Assembly: GCF_905404315.1 (NCBI RefSeq)
Contig: NC_066310.1
Location: 1,488,001 to 1,552,000 of the forward strand
Source: Leptidea sinapis
Taxonomy: Eukaryota; Arthropoda; Insecta; Lepidoptera; Pieridae
Direction: 5' to 3'
DNA length: 64,000 bases
Position 1 is the first letter of the stretch. Each line of letters opens with the position of its first letter. Below are positions 32,516 to 43,957 of the stretch, one piece after another. Below the pieces are notes generated by a model that saw nothing but the letters and a program-made list of their open reading frames with translations, was not told where the DNA came from and did no database searches. Both the position numbers and the translations under genes were made by a program.

Positions 32516-32939
32516 TATAATTTTTCTGTGAATGTGCTCCCTTACTCGAGCTGACTTTTGGGTAATGTTACATAACCGAGCGTGACAGCATATTATAGTC
32601 ACGCAAATTAACATGATCAACGTGCCGAGCAGTTTTCACTTCAACAATCAGCATTGCATTTATAAAAACAATCAAACCACACAACAAACAATATTATTAT
32701 ATTTCAATTAATATTAAGCACGATATAATGACACACACGTATCAATTCCACGAACAAGATTTAATTTAAAAATTATCATTCGCAAAAACGACAATCTCTT
32801 GTACATCATACAATACCTACCGTTATTTGTCGAGGATAAATAATATTACATTTATACACAATGCTTACGGTACAATGACATACATTATTTTGAAGTGCAT
32901 CGCACCGTGCTGAACGCTGCTTACGACTCAACTAATATA
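32516..32939. other. AT-rich DNA, no gene
   Basis: Nothing recognised. Confidence 0.4.
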
Positions 32940-33500
32940 TCAAATTCAAATTCAAATATTTTTATTCAAAATAGGATGTGACATCACTTATTGAAAGTCA
33001 AAAAACTACCACCCATTCCAAAATGAATGCCTCAGACCTGAGCAGAATGGGCGCAACAAACTCAGCGGGCTTTTTTTTTTCATCGAATATATGTTTACAA
33101 AGTAATATTGTACAATTAAACTTATTATTTAATAGCCTGAGGGCGGTCACTCCATTCCCAATCTGTGGTATCATTACGAAAGTCATTTATGTTGTAGTAA
33201 CCTTTACCACACAAACGTTTTTTAACAATTCGTTTGAATAACGTTATACTTTTGTTTTGAACATTTTCTGGGATCTTGTTGTAAAATCATATACATCGCC
33301 CCACAAAAGACTTACTAACTCGACTTAGCCGAGTAGTAGGCATCATAAGTTTATGTCTGTTCCTGGTGTTAACATTATGGTTATGACAGTTTCTGGCAAA
33401 TTCACTTATGTGCCTATGAACATACATAACATTATCTAGAATATATTGAGAAGCAATAGTCAAGATGTTAATTTCTTTGAATATTGCTCTCAATGATTCT
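32940..33500 (-). mobile_element. Family C LINE 3' end with RT tail
   Basis: The minus-strand frame 33287-33493 encodes the tail block NHNVNTRNRHKLMMPTTRLS and a continuing SFVGRC. After a frame break, FYNKIPENVQN-like and DFRNDTTDWEW-like stretches follow. The 3' UTR has the complement of GTCTGAGGC near 33030 and ends TTTGAATTTGA. It is a 5'-truncated Jockey/CR1-group insertion. The copy at 15020-15490 is colinear. Confidence 0.75.
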
Positions 33501-33624
33501 TTAGGACCTAGGTATCATTAATTTAAGTTGTACCAATATTTCGACGATTGGCGGGATTGGAATCCACGCCTATACGCCCCAGCGCTCTTACCAGTTGGGT
33601 ACGAATAAAATTTTTCAGAACAGT

Positions 33625-33782
33625 AGGAGATGTCGGCTAGATTATGGGTATGGGCCTATTTCTGCCGTGAAGCAGTAATGTGTAAGAATTATTGTGTTTC
33701 AGTCTGAAGGGCGCCGTAGCTAGTGAAATTACTAGGCAAATGAGAATTAAATTCTTATGTCTCAAGGTAACGAGCGCAGATC
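33625..33782 (+). repeat. Family A repeat, 5' half
   Basis: The copy runs from ATGTCGGCTAGATTATGGG through TTTCTGCCGTGAAGCAGTAA to CTCAAGGTAACGAGCGCAG. It stops before the hairpin, where a minus-strand family B LINE end begins. Confidence 0.75.
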
Positions 33783-33794
33783 TGCCTCTCAGGC

Positions 33795-34270
33795 ATATAT
33801 AATATAAAGGCATTTCTCATCTCAAAATTGATTCCTTTAGAATTCTTTTTGATGTAATTTCTAACACTACCACCGCTTCGGAATCAAATGGCGCTCTGAG
33901 AGAGACGAAGCGGCACAAGTAACTCTCCCAGCATTCTTTTTTTGGGCACTTTTTAATAGAATTTACGATGTTGTACTGTAACTTTTATTGCTATAAAATA
34001 ATCATAATCTAGTAGCTAGCTGTCCGATCACTTAGATATTCAGCTGGGGGGTAGTAGGATTTACGACAGAGCCATTATTTAAAAAAAAAAAATATTTATT
34101 TATAGATCATGCCTCAACCACGGCTGGGACTTTATTATAAAATTGTATACATTTACCCTTAAAGCTATTATTATGAAGCCTACTAGAATTAGTTACAAGC
34201 AATCTCTTACTTCTAGTGTTATAAATTAGAAAATCGCTGTGTAGAGCAAAAATGATTTTTGTGAACGTAT
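33795..34270 (-). mobile_element. Family B LINE 3' end, minus strand
   Basis: On the minus strand, the RT tail (ending near 34020) with the YNK block is frame-broken. The 3' UTR has the complement of CTGGGAGAGTTACTTG near 33920 and the TGAG...AAATGCC end near 33810. An A-tract (34080-34091) has been added inside. Confidence 0.75.
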
Positions 34271-34739
34271 ATTAAATTTTCATAAATGTACTGACAATGA
34301 ACAGTTATAATAATATTTATTTCTTTGAGTGACTTTAAACAAGCTGATATATAGCAACAGTTTTCATTTCATTTTTCATATCTTACCACTAAGTTCAGTT
34401 TCTTGCGTTACGATCTAGCATTGCATTGGTATACATCGGTGTAGGTATTATATTATGTGCGTCGGTGGTGGGTTGTGGGTGGGGAAATGATTGTCTGTGA
34501 CCCGTCTAGCGTCTAGTCTAGACTGCAGCAGTACTAACTTTAATCTCTTAGCTTTTATAATACTGTGCTTGTCTTTGCTTAACATGGTTAGGAAATTAGG
34601 TAACGATTCAAACAGAATTATAGCGAAGTAATAAGCTTCTGTTGTAGGAGATTTATATTGAAATATTTATTTGAGATGATATTTTTTCTATTCTCTTACA
34701 AATATATACAAAATATAATCTTATACATTTAACAATATG
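34271..34739. other. No gene recognised
   Basis: AT-rich, with a GT-rich patch near 34440-34510 that has no recognisable content. Confidence 0.4.
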
Positions 34740-34890
34740 TATAAATTTGAGAGGTAGACCTGGTACTAGGTGGAGAGACGATATAGTAAATTAAGAAAGA
34801 GTGATAGAGTCCCGCTCTGAAAATAATAAGGACGAATGGAAGAAGAAGGAGGGGGGGGGGGGCTTTGCCCAGCAGTGGGGTGATATATAA
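34740..34890 (+). mobile_element. RTE-like LINE end, relic
   Basis: One plus frame reads GRPGTRWRDDIVN and, after stops, WKKKEGG and LCPAVG. This is the typical end of an RTE-type LINE protein. A run of about 14 G residues (34848-34861) lies where the protein tail should continue. Confidence 0.65.
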
Positions 34891-35445
34891 AATATTGTAA
34901 ATTAATTAGTTATAGTTTTAATATTGTAATAGACTTTAATAAATAAATAAATTTTGTATTAAACTCAATGAGTTAAGGTTTTGTTTGTGGTTTTAGTGAT
35001 TATTTATAGAATGTATTATATATAGGCCATATATTTTCATTCGAAAACTACTATCTACGGTGTTGATGGTTTGTTGGTTGGGTGTTTTAAGAGAGTCTGA
35101 ACAGCCTTTCTTACTTGCCAAAATGACAAGTAATTCTATTAGGAATTACTACAATAACCAAAGGTATGATCTACAGAAAAAAAATCTAAGCGTATGTAGT
35201 CTTGAATATCCTTTTAAACAAAAATGACAGTGAACTGGACATAATCTGCAGAATAAAGGACCAATGATAAAGTCCCCAACAGGACGATGACATACATAGT
35301 GGGAAAGAAATGAATGAAAATAGGGCAGGATAGAGAAAGATAGAAAAAGATGGAGGACAGTAAAAATCGGCTTCGTATTAAAACAACAAGAATTTATTGT
35401 TCTAACTTTATGATTAGCAGCAAATTTAAAATCGAATTTATACTA
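34891..35445. other. No gene recognised
   Basis: Nothing supported. The open frame 35350-35550 runs into a family A repeat and is not conserved. Confidence 0.35.
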
Positions 35446-35752
35446 CCAGTGGTTCCTTTGCACAGGATGCCGGCTAGATTATGGGTACCACAACGGCGCC
35501 TATTTCTCCGTGAAGCAGTAATGTATAAGCATTATTGTGTTTCGGTCTGAACGGCGCCGTAGCTATCGAAATTACTGGGCAAATGAGAATTAACATCTTA
35601 TGTCTCAAGGTGACAAGGGCTATTGTATTGCCGCTCAGAATTTTTGTGTCTTTCATTAATCCTGAGCGACATTGCATTTTAATGGGCAGGGCGTATCAAA
35701 TACCATCAACTGAACGTCCTGCTCGTCTCGTGCTTTAATTTCATAAAAAAAA
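35446..35752 (+). repeat. Family A repeat, near full length
   Basis: The copy runs from CAGTGGTTCCTTTGCACAGG to TTAATTTCATAAAAAAA. The hairpin is GCCGCTCAG (about 35630) with a weaker partner CTGAGCGAC. It is one of the best copies for a consensus. Confidence 0.8.
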
Positions 35753-36006
35753 CTTATATAGGTACAATTGAGATAATAGCAAACAGTAGTTTAATTAGTC
35801 ACATTATTTCAAATATCTGCGTGTTTGCTCATTAAGCTAAGATAATAGATAATGGTATTGGTGTCTCTATAGACGTAAGCAAATTGTGTTAGAACAGTGT
35901 AGGTATAAGACACCGACATTAATGATTTACTCAAGCTAAGGTGAACTAAGTAAATTAGCGGATTATGTCACACTTCATATAGACGGAGCGTGGAAAGTTT
36001 ATTTAT

Positions 36007-36352
36007 CTATACTAATATTATAAAGCTGCAGTGTTTGTTTGTTTGTTTGAACGCGCTAATCTCTGGTACTACTGGTCCGATTTGAATGATTCTTTCAGTG
36101 TTGGGTAGTCCATTTATCGAGGAAGGCTATAGGCTATGTTTTTTTTTTCAAAATTAGGGATCCGTAATAAAATTGCTATTTTGTAACACAAGGTGTAAAT
36201 TCAAAAACCTATTTTTGCGTGCGCTGCAAAAACTATTGACAATAGAACAAAATGATGTACAGGCTATAATATAGGCAATATTTTATTACTTATAAAACTA
36301 TCGCGTGAATTATACTTTATATGGCAAAACAACGTTTGCCGGGTCAGCTAGT
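36007..36352 (+). repeat. Family E2 repeat (RTE-like)
   Basis: The repeat begins CTATACTAATATTATAAAGC with a GTTTGTTTGTTTGAACGCG block and ATTTATCGAGGAAGGCTATA. It ends CAACGTTTGCCGGGTCAGC. This architecture is a common insect repeat related to RTE elements. No coding capacity. Confidence 0.7.
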
Positions 36353-36399
36353 ATTAAATATATTGGAAGTAAAATTATCTCGTAAAAAAATAACGTACT

Positions 36400-36570
36400 A
36401 CAAAGCTGTGAAATGAACATCCTTGTCCACGACGATATGACATGGAAAGCGCATACACCTTTCTTAAATGCCGGCAATGCTGTGATTCCTCTGGTATTGC
36501 AAGTGAATATGGCGGTGATCATAAGTGACCCGTACGCTAGTGTGTCCTCCTTTTCCATAAAAAAAATTAC
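36400..36570 (+). mobile_element. CR1-type LINE 3' end
   Basis: The copy begins with the decayed coding end (ACAAAGCTGTGAAATGA, then the CGATATGACATGGAAAGCGC block). It has the 3' UTR GGCAATGCTGTGATTCCTC, the GACCCGTACGCT block and a TCCATAAAAAAAA end. Confidence 0.75.
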
Positions 36571-36734
36571 ATTTACGTTTAATAAAACTATAACTATACA
36601 AAGTATTCCAAGTCATATAATATATTTAGACTTAAGCCTTCGTTTGTTAATGCTCGGAAGAGTAGAAAAGAGGTCGATGTTATATTTATAGTATAAACCT
36701 TGTTATCAATTTTCCAATCTGCATTGTATATCTG

Positions 36735-36825
36735 GTATTAGTATCTAGTATATTAGAAATGACATCAAAAAGAATTCTAGAGGAATCAATTTTGAGAAAA
36801 TAAATGCATTTTATGCCTTATATAT
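36735..36825 (+). mobile_element. Family B LINE, last 90 bp
   Basis: ATTAGAAATGACATCAAAAA and TTTTGAGAAAATAAATGC are the last bases of the family B 3' UTR. A very short 5'-truncated insertion. Confidence 0.65.
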
Positions 36826-37718
36826 TAATTCTATGAACATTATTTCATTAAGAAGAAATCATATATGAAATAAGTGCTGCGTACCTCCTGATACTAGAAT
36901 TCAATATTTAAATATACTCTTAATTTTTAATCTTAAATAAAAAAAATTACTTATACGTTCATCTAATATTTCTATTTTTATAACAATAACGTATATCTTC
37001 GACTGATCTAAATTTGGCAGTCAAATATTTTTAAAATGTTGATAACAATATTTGAAAGGGGTGTCAATTCAATTTCAATTTTAACAATTTTAGTCAATGT
37101 GTAATATGGTAATATGATTATTAACTTTGTGAATCTATATTACATGTCTAAGAGTACTGAATTATTGTGAAAAGCTGTAGTAACGTGCATAGATAATAAA
37201 ATAAAACAAATATTTATGACAAACATGCATAGAGCTCTGTCTATGAGAGTAAGCGCTCATAGTCAAAGATTATTTAATAGTGGATAATAAACTCTGTTAC
37301 ATTATTCGTTGCAAAATCGTTTGGAATTAATACAATAATGGGAGATAAACCTAATATTAATTACTTTTTTAGTATTAAAAAACACTTATAAGCCTTAAGA
37401 AATGAAGGCATGTTTTCTATACTGTATTAAAAAGGAAAAACAGTGAAAGATTGTGCTAAAGATCTACGTAGAATATGTTGAAAGAAATTGTAATATTTTT
37501 TTCACTCCGAGAATAAAGTTAGAAACATGTCCTAAGCTACTCAAATTGGGTCACGGCCTATATTTTAATTGGGTTCCGTAGTAAAGGAACTGTTATCATT
37601 TCATAATATTATGTCTTAGAAAGCTGTATTTGGGTATTTATATATATCGCAAGTATATTGTCAGAGCCGTCAAAGTCACTAGTGATATTATAATTATTTT
37701 TCAGTAGATTGTTAATCA
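36826..37718. other. AT-rich DNA, no gene
   Basis: Nothing recognised. Confidence 0.4.
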
Positions 37719-38196
37719 TTTCTTACAATTTAACGGCCTGGTTTTACTGACATTGTAATATCACTGGTACACTATAGTGGTATTGTAAGGCAATATTTGT
37801 CAATTTTACTGATCGATAGTTGACGAGGCCGCCTCTGATTGTTCTGTTTCTTGTATTTATTATAATATGGTCATTATTTTGTAGTTATGCATTAGTGTAA
37901 TCAATTCATTGTTATCGCGAATCGGCCTGTGTTCAATAGTAGGTCTCAAAAATAAATTTAAGACTGTTGACAGAACTGGTCATTACTATTTAAGCAATAA
38001 TTTCAGGTGGAAAATTGTATACACGCTCTAAAGTTTACTATCATTACTTGACCAATTGACAGATTAACCAATCAGAACGCTCGACGTCTCACACTGCTAA
38101 CTTCAATTGTAATATACCTAGATTTATTATAATATCACTATAGTGTACCTGTGACATTACGATGTCACTAAAACCAGGGCGTTAAATTGTAAGAAA
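37719..38196. mobile_element. MITE-like element with about 70-bp inverted repeats
   Basis: The left end begins TTTCTTACAATTTAACGGCC and continues to about 37788. The right end, read on the minus strand from 38196, begins TTTCTTACAATTTAACGCCC and runs in to about 38127. The two arms agree at roughly 63 of 70 positions. The arms contain a CACTATAGTG palindrome. No open frame lies between them. The 478-bp length and absence of coding sequence fit a MITE. No clear target duplication was seen, so the superfamily is unknown. Confidence 0.75.
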
Positions 38197-38202
38197 TAAA
38201 TT

Positions 38203-38430
38203 CGAGTGACAGACGTTGTCCTGTACACACGCCTTAAATTTGAAAAATCGGTCCGGCCGTTAGGAGGAGTTCACTAACATACACATGAGCAGGAGAATAA
38301 TATTATATGAATTGAGAATCTAAACCAATGTCAAATTCACTGGAACACACAAAAAAAATCATCAAAATCGGTTTAGGAGGTAGTTCAGTTACAACAGACG
38401 CACAAAAGATGTATATATATATTAAGATTA
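38203..38430 (+). repeat. Family E3 repeat, one-unit copy
   Basis: The repeat begins ACAGACGTTGTCCTGTACAC, has ATCATCAAAATCGG and GGAGGTAGTTCAG, and ends in a TATA-rich tail. It is the single-unit form of the array at 50820-51375. Confidence 0.65.
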
Positions 38431-39173
38431 TTGAAATTAATTGATAATATCACGGCTTTGACAATATAACTACGACATATACATGATCAAGCTAAGCCAA
38501 AAGGAAACATTTAATCTGAAACCTTAACCTAACCTAACCTTCTTTTATGCTTGCCGTCAGTGTTCCTCGTAAGGATTGTTATTGGATAGGTCTTCAAAAA
38601 TCTACAAGTGTGTGACAATGATATTTTCATTTCGGAATTCCATTACGAAATAATAAAAAGAGATTGGCAATAAGCAGAACAGTCTAGAAATTCAATTCAC
38701 GCTACCCACTTTAGCAAAATGCAAAAACTTCTTAACAAATTACCCACAATACTTTATAATTGGATACAGATAATTCAAATTCATTTACTATTCAAAGGCT
38801 GCAATTATGTATTTAAAGCATTAGTACCTACACCGCTTAAAGCACGTTGACATTGAGCAAATAAATAGCAGTGATTGTTGGAATCATAACAGACTCCTTA
38901 CCATATTACATTTACTATAATTTACTGTTTTATTGAACAGAAAAAATATTTGTGATAATGACCAACATTGATTAATTAAAACTACGTTTTATATTATTAT
39001 TCTGTTATTGCAGGGCTCACGGTCGGTCGAGTTACTTATCAAGTTATCAATCACCAATTGACCCAAACACATGTTTGCTCCCATATTATTTATATCGTAA
39101 ATTGATATATAACTACATTTTTAATTGTAATCAATTATTATTAATAAGAATAATATGATTATATACAATTTGT
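38431..39173. other. No gene; short telomere-like run at 38520-38540
   Basis: The run CTTAACCTAACCTAACCT holds three units of CCTAA, the complement of the TTAGG insect telomere repeat. The rest is AT-rich without features. Confidence 0.45.
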
Positions 39174-39425
39174 AATGTTTTTAAAGTGATAACCTTCATT
39201 TCTAGGATTAATACACAAATAAAATTTGAAAACAAAATTTTATGAACGATGCGGAACTCGAACCCACCACGACCTCTCGTGTTCCGTGCGAGTACTCTTC
39301 CAACTGAGCTAACCGTTCGAGTGACGTATCGTCATAAAATCTGGTAAGCTTTGTTCAACTCTCAGGTTGTGGCTTCATTGTGTATTAATCCTAGAAGTGA
39401 GGTTTATCACTTAAAAAACATAACA
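39174..39425 (-). repeat. Family D foldback with tRNA-like module
   Basis: The outer ends are inverted repeats of about 44 bp. The left end contains AAAGTGATAACCTTCATTTC and AGGATTAATACACAA; the right end has TTGTGTATTAATCCTAGAAG and GGTTTATCACTT. Inside lies a minus-strand tRNA-like cloverleaf (39243-39318), which itself is bracketed by the shorter ATTTTATG-type inverted repeats. The whole unit could fold into one long hairpin topped by a cloverleaf. Confidence 0.75.
39243..39318 (-). pseudogene. tRNA-like cloverleaf inside family D foldback
   Basis: On the minus strand it has acceptor GAACGGT/ATCGTTC, D arm GCTC-AGTTGGAA-GAGT, anticodon stem CTCG/CGAG with loop around CACGGAACA, a three-base insertion before the T arm and a TTCGAGT T loop. 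It is not a canonical functional tRNA because the anticodon loop lacks U33. Confidence 0.65.
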
Positions 39426-39600
39426 TTTTTTTTAGATTTGCAAGTGCGCCATCTCAAGTCAATTTCCTAATATGCAAATATTGGGGTTGAGCAGGTTATC
39501 AACTGTAAAGTAGATCCTGTAGATGAAGCTCAGTTGGAAGAGCACTCTCACGGAACGCGAGAGGTCGTGGTTCGAGTCCCGATTATTTGTGTATTTCTCA
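39426..39600 (+). repeat. Family D repeat, internally deleted, inverted to neighbour
   Basis: The copy runs from TTTAGATTTGCAAGTGCGCC through GTTGAGCAGGTTATCAACTG and CCTGTAGATGAAG and then jumps straight into the D arm CTCAGTTGGAAGAGCAC of the tRNA-like part. It ends GGTTCGAGTCCCG. It is opposite in orientation to the foldback at 39174. Confidence 0.7.
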
Positions 39601-40064
39601 GAATGTCAGTTTTAACGTATGCATTCATCAAATCCAAATAAGAATTCACTCAAATTTTTTCTCACCTGGTCGAAGAGTTTCTTGCACTCACAGAGATCCA
39701 TTACTTACCAAAACGGTTGTGGTCATTGGTATTGAAGAGAAATCAGTGGATATATTGAGAAATTAAATAACTTTTGACTTTACTTGACGTTTGCCTTTGA
39801 ATGTTTCATGACAATGAATAATTTTAAAGGTCTGTTACCTTACGCAATAATATTAAATAGGTGTGACATAGATACCTTAAAAATGTATGAACAATGAACA
39901 TATCCTAAAAGCCGGTTATGGTCTTCTAATTCGTCTGGAGTTGCAACAGAGTATGGTGGCAAGTGGTGGCTACTTGCCATTTGATTATCCTACAAACCGC
40001 TTATTATTTTATTCAATGCAAGAGTATAAACGGCATAAAAAGTATTTATTTTCTCAAAATTTAT
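39601..40064. other. No gene recognised
   Basis: The open frames 39887-40072 and 39963-40235 run into the family B copy and have no motif. Confidence 0.35.
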
Positions 40065-40485
40065 TCCTGTAGAATTCTTTTTAATGTCATTTCTAATATA
40101 CTAGACACTACTACCGCTTCGGAAACTAATGGTACTCTGAGAGAGAAGAAGCGGCGGAAGAAACCCTCCCAGCATTTTTTTTGCGCTCTTTTTAATCAAA
40201 TATACGATATTGTACTGTCGTTGCTATTGCTATAAAATAATCATAATCTAGTCCCAGCTGTGGAGTAGTAGGATTTACGACAGAGCCATTTTTTAATAAA
40301 ACATTTAAATTTATTTATAGATAATGCCTGAACAGTGGCTGGGTTCTTTATTATAAAAGTGTATACATTTACTCTTAAAGCCATAATGTATCGACGCATA
40401 CTAGAATTTGTAACAAGCATTCCCTTATTTCTAGTATTATAGTAATGACAGTCACTATTAAGAGCAAAAATGTGACGATTTTATA
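40065..40485 (-). mobile_element. Family B LINE 3' end, minus strand
   Basis: The complement of the family B 3' UTR (CCGCTTCTTCTCTCTCAGAG near 40140) and the RT tail (near 40240-40480) are present, with frame breaks and small deletions. Same orientation as the copy at 33795-34270. Confidence 0.75.
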
Positions 40486-40867
40486 TAAAGTGGAACACAA
40501 AAGTAACACAGATGGCTGGCACACAAGTGAGAGTTATGAGCCACATGTTATTATCATCAACTACGCACCAGGCTGATTGCTTATTATTAGATAATTCCCA
40601 GCAATAGGTGTTGGAGGTCTCTGAACCGCTTATTGTACTAACAATTGTGCTCGTACACGCTATTTTGATGCTAATTTCCGCTGTATCACATGGCAATCGG
40701 GTCTCCTGACTGTGATATTACGCAATGACATAAGTAACAATATACCAAATGCAAAGTTTAAGAGTTGGAAGCCAAGAAAATATGCCAATGAAAATATTAT
40801 TTAAGTAAATATGATTTACATTACGGATCTCGTTGGGAAGCTGTTGATGAACAAAACTTTTGTTTTA

Positions 40868-41085
40868 TGAAAATAAGGGACGAGGCGAGCAGGACGTTCA
40901 GCTGATGGTAAGTACAATGCAGTGCCACTCATAATTCTTGAAAAACCCGAAAATTCTAAGCGGCACTACAATTGCGTTCGTCGAGTTGAGACATAAGATG
41001 TTAAGTTTCATTTGCTCAGTAATTTCACTACGGCGCGCTTTAGACCGAAACATAATAATACTTACACAATACTGCTTTAAAAAAA
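40868..41085 (-). repeat. Family A repeat, 3' two thirds
   Basis: This minus-strand copy has GAAAATAAGGGACGAGGCGA at its poly(A) side and a decayed hairpin (GTGCCGCTTAG...GAGTGGCACT). It ends near GCAGTATTGTGTAAG, so the GGCGCC head block is missing. Confidence 0.7.
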
Positions 41086-41199
41086 TGCGGCAAAAATAGG
41101 AGGTTACATTATGGTAACATAATCAAAACAAATCCATATCTATGAGAGATATCGATCAGCATTCCATGATGAAAAGTTTACATGATTTATGACTTTGTG

Positions 41200-41560
41200 T
41201 CGAATACAAGCGCAGGCAAAGGGAAGCTCACTAGACCAATAGTGATGAAACAACTGCCCATGAACATCAGTAATACCAGATGCAGAGAGATGCATTACCG
41301 GCATTTAAGGTAGGAATTTTTATGAAGTAGTATGGGAGTAGAAGGCCCCTTGCTCGTATAGGTTCGGGAATACTGCAGGCGGTAACTGATTCGTTCTAAT
41401 GGATTCTGTGAAGAACATACTTCTGCAACGATCACTGAAGGTTATATGAGTGATGTATGGTTTATGAATGGAGGTGATATAGGATTCGCATATCTGCAGA
41501 TTTTGGCAAATTTGTACATTGGAATCAGTCAAACACCAGACTCTTTACCCAAACGTAAGA
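41200..41560 (-). pseudogene. LINE C-terminal tail, minus strand
   Basis: The minus frame 41320-41532 includes FTESIRTNQLPPAVFPNLYE. Another frame continues with TLNAGNASLCIW and SGITDVHGQL-like sequence. The LPPAVFP block followed by an SGI.DVHG block is the usual end of another insect Jockey-type LINE protein, different from the one at 27325. Stops and frame changes show it is dead. Confidence 0.6.
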
Positions 41561-42305
41561 ATCAGAAAGCTTTTCACAAGTTGGGTACTTCATGATTAAA
41601 TACTGCGGAGCCCAGAAATAATAGTAATACACCAAGTTCAACTTCAAAAATATTCTTATCTGCACGCGTACCAATGCGTCATACATCTCATTCGAGACGG
41701 CCTATCCATCTTAGCCTTTGCGACACATAAATCAGTGATTCCAATTCATGATTCATCCTTGAACGATACGAGAAGTCGACTTCGTACGTTATTTTGAAGA
41801 TTTCTCAATATAATCTTACTCAATAGCTTTCTTTCTTACAGTGTCTGTTATACCATAGGGTAGGGATGGATAAGGTAATACTTTTTTGGGAACGGCACTC
41901 ATCGTGCGGAAGTTCGTCAGTCTGTCGCCCTAACCACCGGCAGAATTGTAGTAAACCTACGCCGGCGGGATTATATTTTGTATATTTATATATGTAATAT
42001 TGTTTTTTTATAAGTTTGTTATGTTTATAAATGTAGAAAATAAGATAATATTATAATAAATAGTAGGATAATAATAATAATAAGGGTTGATTTCCATCTA
42101 TATACAATTCAGTCTTCAGAGCTCAGAAATGATCTATACTATCAAAATACACAGCAGACAATCAATCGCTTAATGCATATAAATAGGAATGCACTACTTA
42201 TTTCTGTAATCTAAAAGTCTCATAGTTTGAAGCTTTGTATGTTCGTAATTATAAAACATTATATATTGTTTCTATTTTAATGTTAACGTATAAAGAAATA
42301 CAAAA
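41561..42305. other. No gene recognised
   Basis: A GC-richer patch at 41870-41970 (CCGGCAGAATTGTAG, CGCCGGCGGGATTA) may be part of an older LINE end. An AAT microsatellite lies at 42067-42083. Confidence 0.35.
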
Positions 42306-42465
42306 TACCACGTATCGGAAGACGCAGTGTTGGTAGGCATCCCACAAGATGGAGTGACGATCTGGTCAAGATCGCCGGAATACGTTGGATGAGGGCAGAA
42401 ATCTTTGGAGGAGGCCTTTGTTCAGCAGTGGACGTCTTCCGGCTGATGATAATGATGATGATACC
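42306..42465 (+). mobile_element. RTE-like LINE 3' end
   Basis: The plus frame reads RIGRRSVGRHPTRWSDDLVK then IAGIRWMRA. After a frame break, GGLCSAVDVFRL follows, and then a GATGAT run (about 42443-42461). A conserved GCCTTTGTTCAGCAGTGGAC ending in TGA or GAT repeats is the usual terminus of RTE-type LINEs in Lepidoptera. Only about 160 bp remain. Confidence 0.8.
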
Positions 42466-43954
42466 ATAAAAAAAAACAATTTGTACTTATTTGAAAATTA
42501 ATTAAGGAAACTAAACGTAGTATCGTATCGTAGTAGTAAGTATCGTATATTATGATCCTAAACGAAATTAAATGTTTAAGACTGCAAAAGGAATATTATA
42601 ACGATAAAAATATGTTCAAAAGCAGTTTCCATTAAACAATAGAACCTGCACAGCGGGATTAACGAGTTTAATTAATATCAGTCAGTAGTGAGCTATTGTT
42701 ATTTTATTTTTAGCTGTTTGCCTGCATTCGGCTTACAGGAATTTAATTTCGACTAACTGGATTCAGATACTCCCAGACACTATTTCTAAAACTTTTGTTT
42801 AAATTAATAGATACATATCTAGTTTTTCGGTAATTATAAATTCTGTGTGATTCTATTATTGGACATGGCCTGGATTTTAGTCATATACATCTGTTAATAC
42901 ATACATAGAGATACTAAATTTATACAAGACAGGTTCTGTAAAAACATTTTAATGCGTTTGTTTCATAGAAAATTTTAAGAATATTATTTTAAATTTATAT
43001 ATTAAGTTTAAGTTAAGTCTTAAAATTCAAATGATAAGTTCAAGTTGAACATAGTTTTTGGGACTTTTCATTATACCAAAATATTTTACCAATTACCAAT
43101 GGTAGCCTTCTTTGTACAGTTAATATGGCTTAGTGACGTGTGCAAATTTGAAGCTGGTCAGAGTTTTGTGCATTCCAAGAATTCGGATCAGAACTGCATT
43201 GTTATAAGCAGTTGTTTTGATTTACATTCAGGTGATTGGCCTGCTGGTATACCCACTTTTTCTCAAATGTCCAATAAGTCCTAGATGTAAACTGTGGGTA
43301 AAGTTTTCTATTTCTAGACTTCTCGACCTTTATCAACATGATATCCAATCAATACTGTAGCATTATTTAAAAATAATAATAATTACGCCCATACTTTCAA
43401 CATGAAAATAAAAACGAACAAAACGGCCAAACGGCTACTCACTAAACAAACTGTATTGCTGAGCTTTAACAAAATTTGTATATTAACATTTTTAACCTTT
43501 TTTATACTCGTAGTGAAATTTTCACTTTGACACATGAAGTGTAATAGAGAGATTCGAAACTTTGAGTGGCGCTGCCCGATTCTAATGAGATTTGAGCTGG
43601 AATTGCGAAGGTCATTTTGTTTGTTAAAATTACTTCTTTGACAGAGCAAGTTGATTTTGATACTAGAAAAAGTTTATTAGAATTCCATTCAGTGGTATAT
43701 GAATATGTAGAAAGAGCATGTGATACAGCGTTGTTAATTAACTTATAAAGTAAGTTTATCATTGATGAGGAGAGCAAATGATTAATGAGTGCTTATATAA
43801 ATATGTATATGTAGTTTATTCGAATATTCAATCTATTTTCGGTTTTCCAATTCATTTGAATTGGTAGATAGCCGATAGCGGATCGAAAGGGTTGAACCGT
43901 GGTGAGGGTCTAAAATTCTTATTATTAGACCTATATTATATGTTTAACTGCAAA
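42466..43954. other. AT-rich DNA, no gene
   Basis: Open frames of 79-91 codons (43045-43284, 43383-43649, 43502-43777) overlap one another on both strands or lack motifs. None is supported. Confidence 0.4.
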
Positions 43955-43957
43955 ATA

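Noticed and set aside
43045..43777. Three overlapping 79-91-codon frames as possible host exons
   Set aside because: They lie on both strands, have AT-driven composition and contain no motif I recognise.
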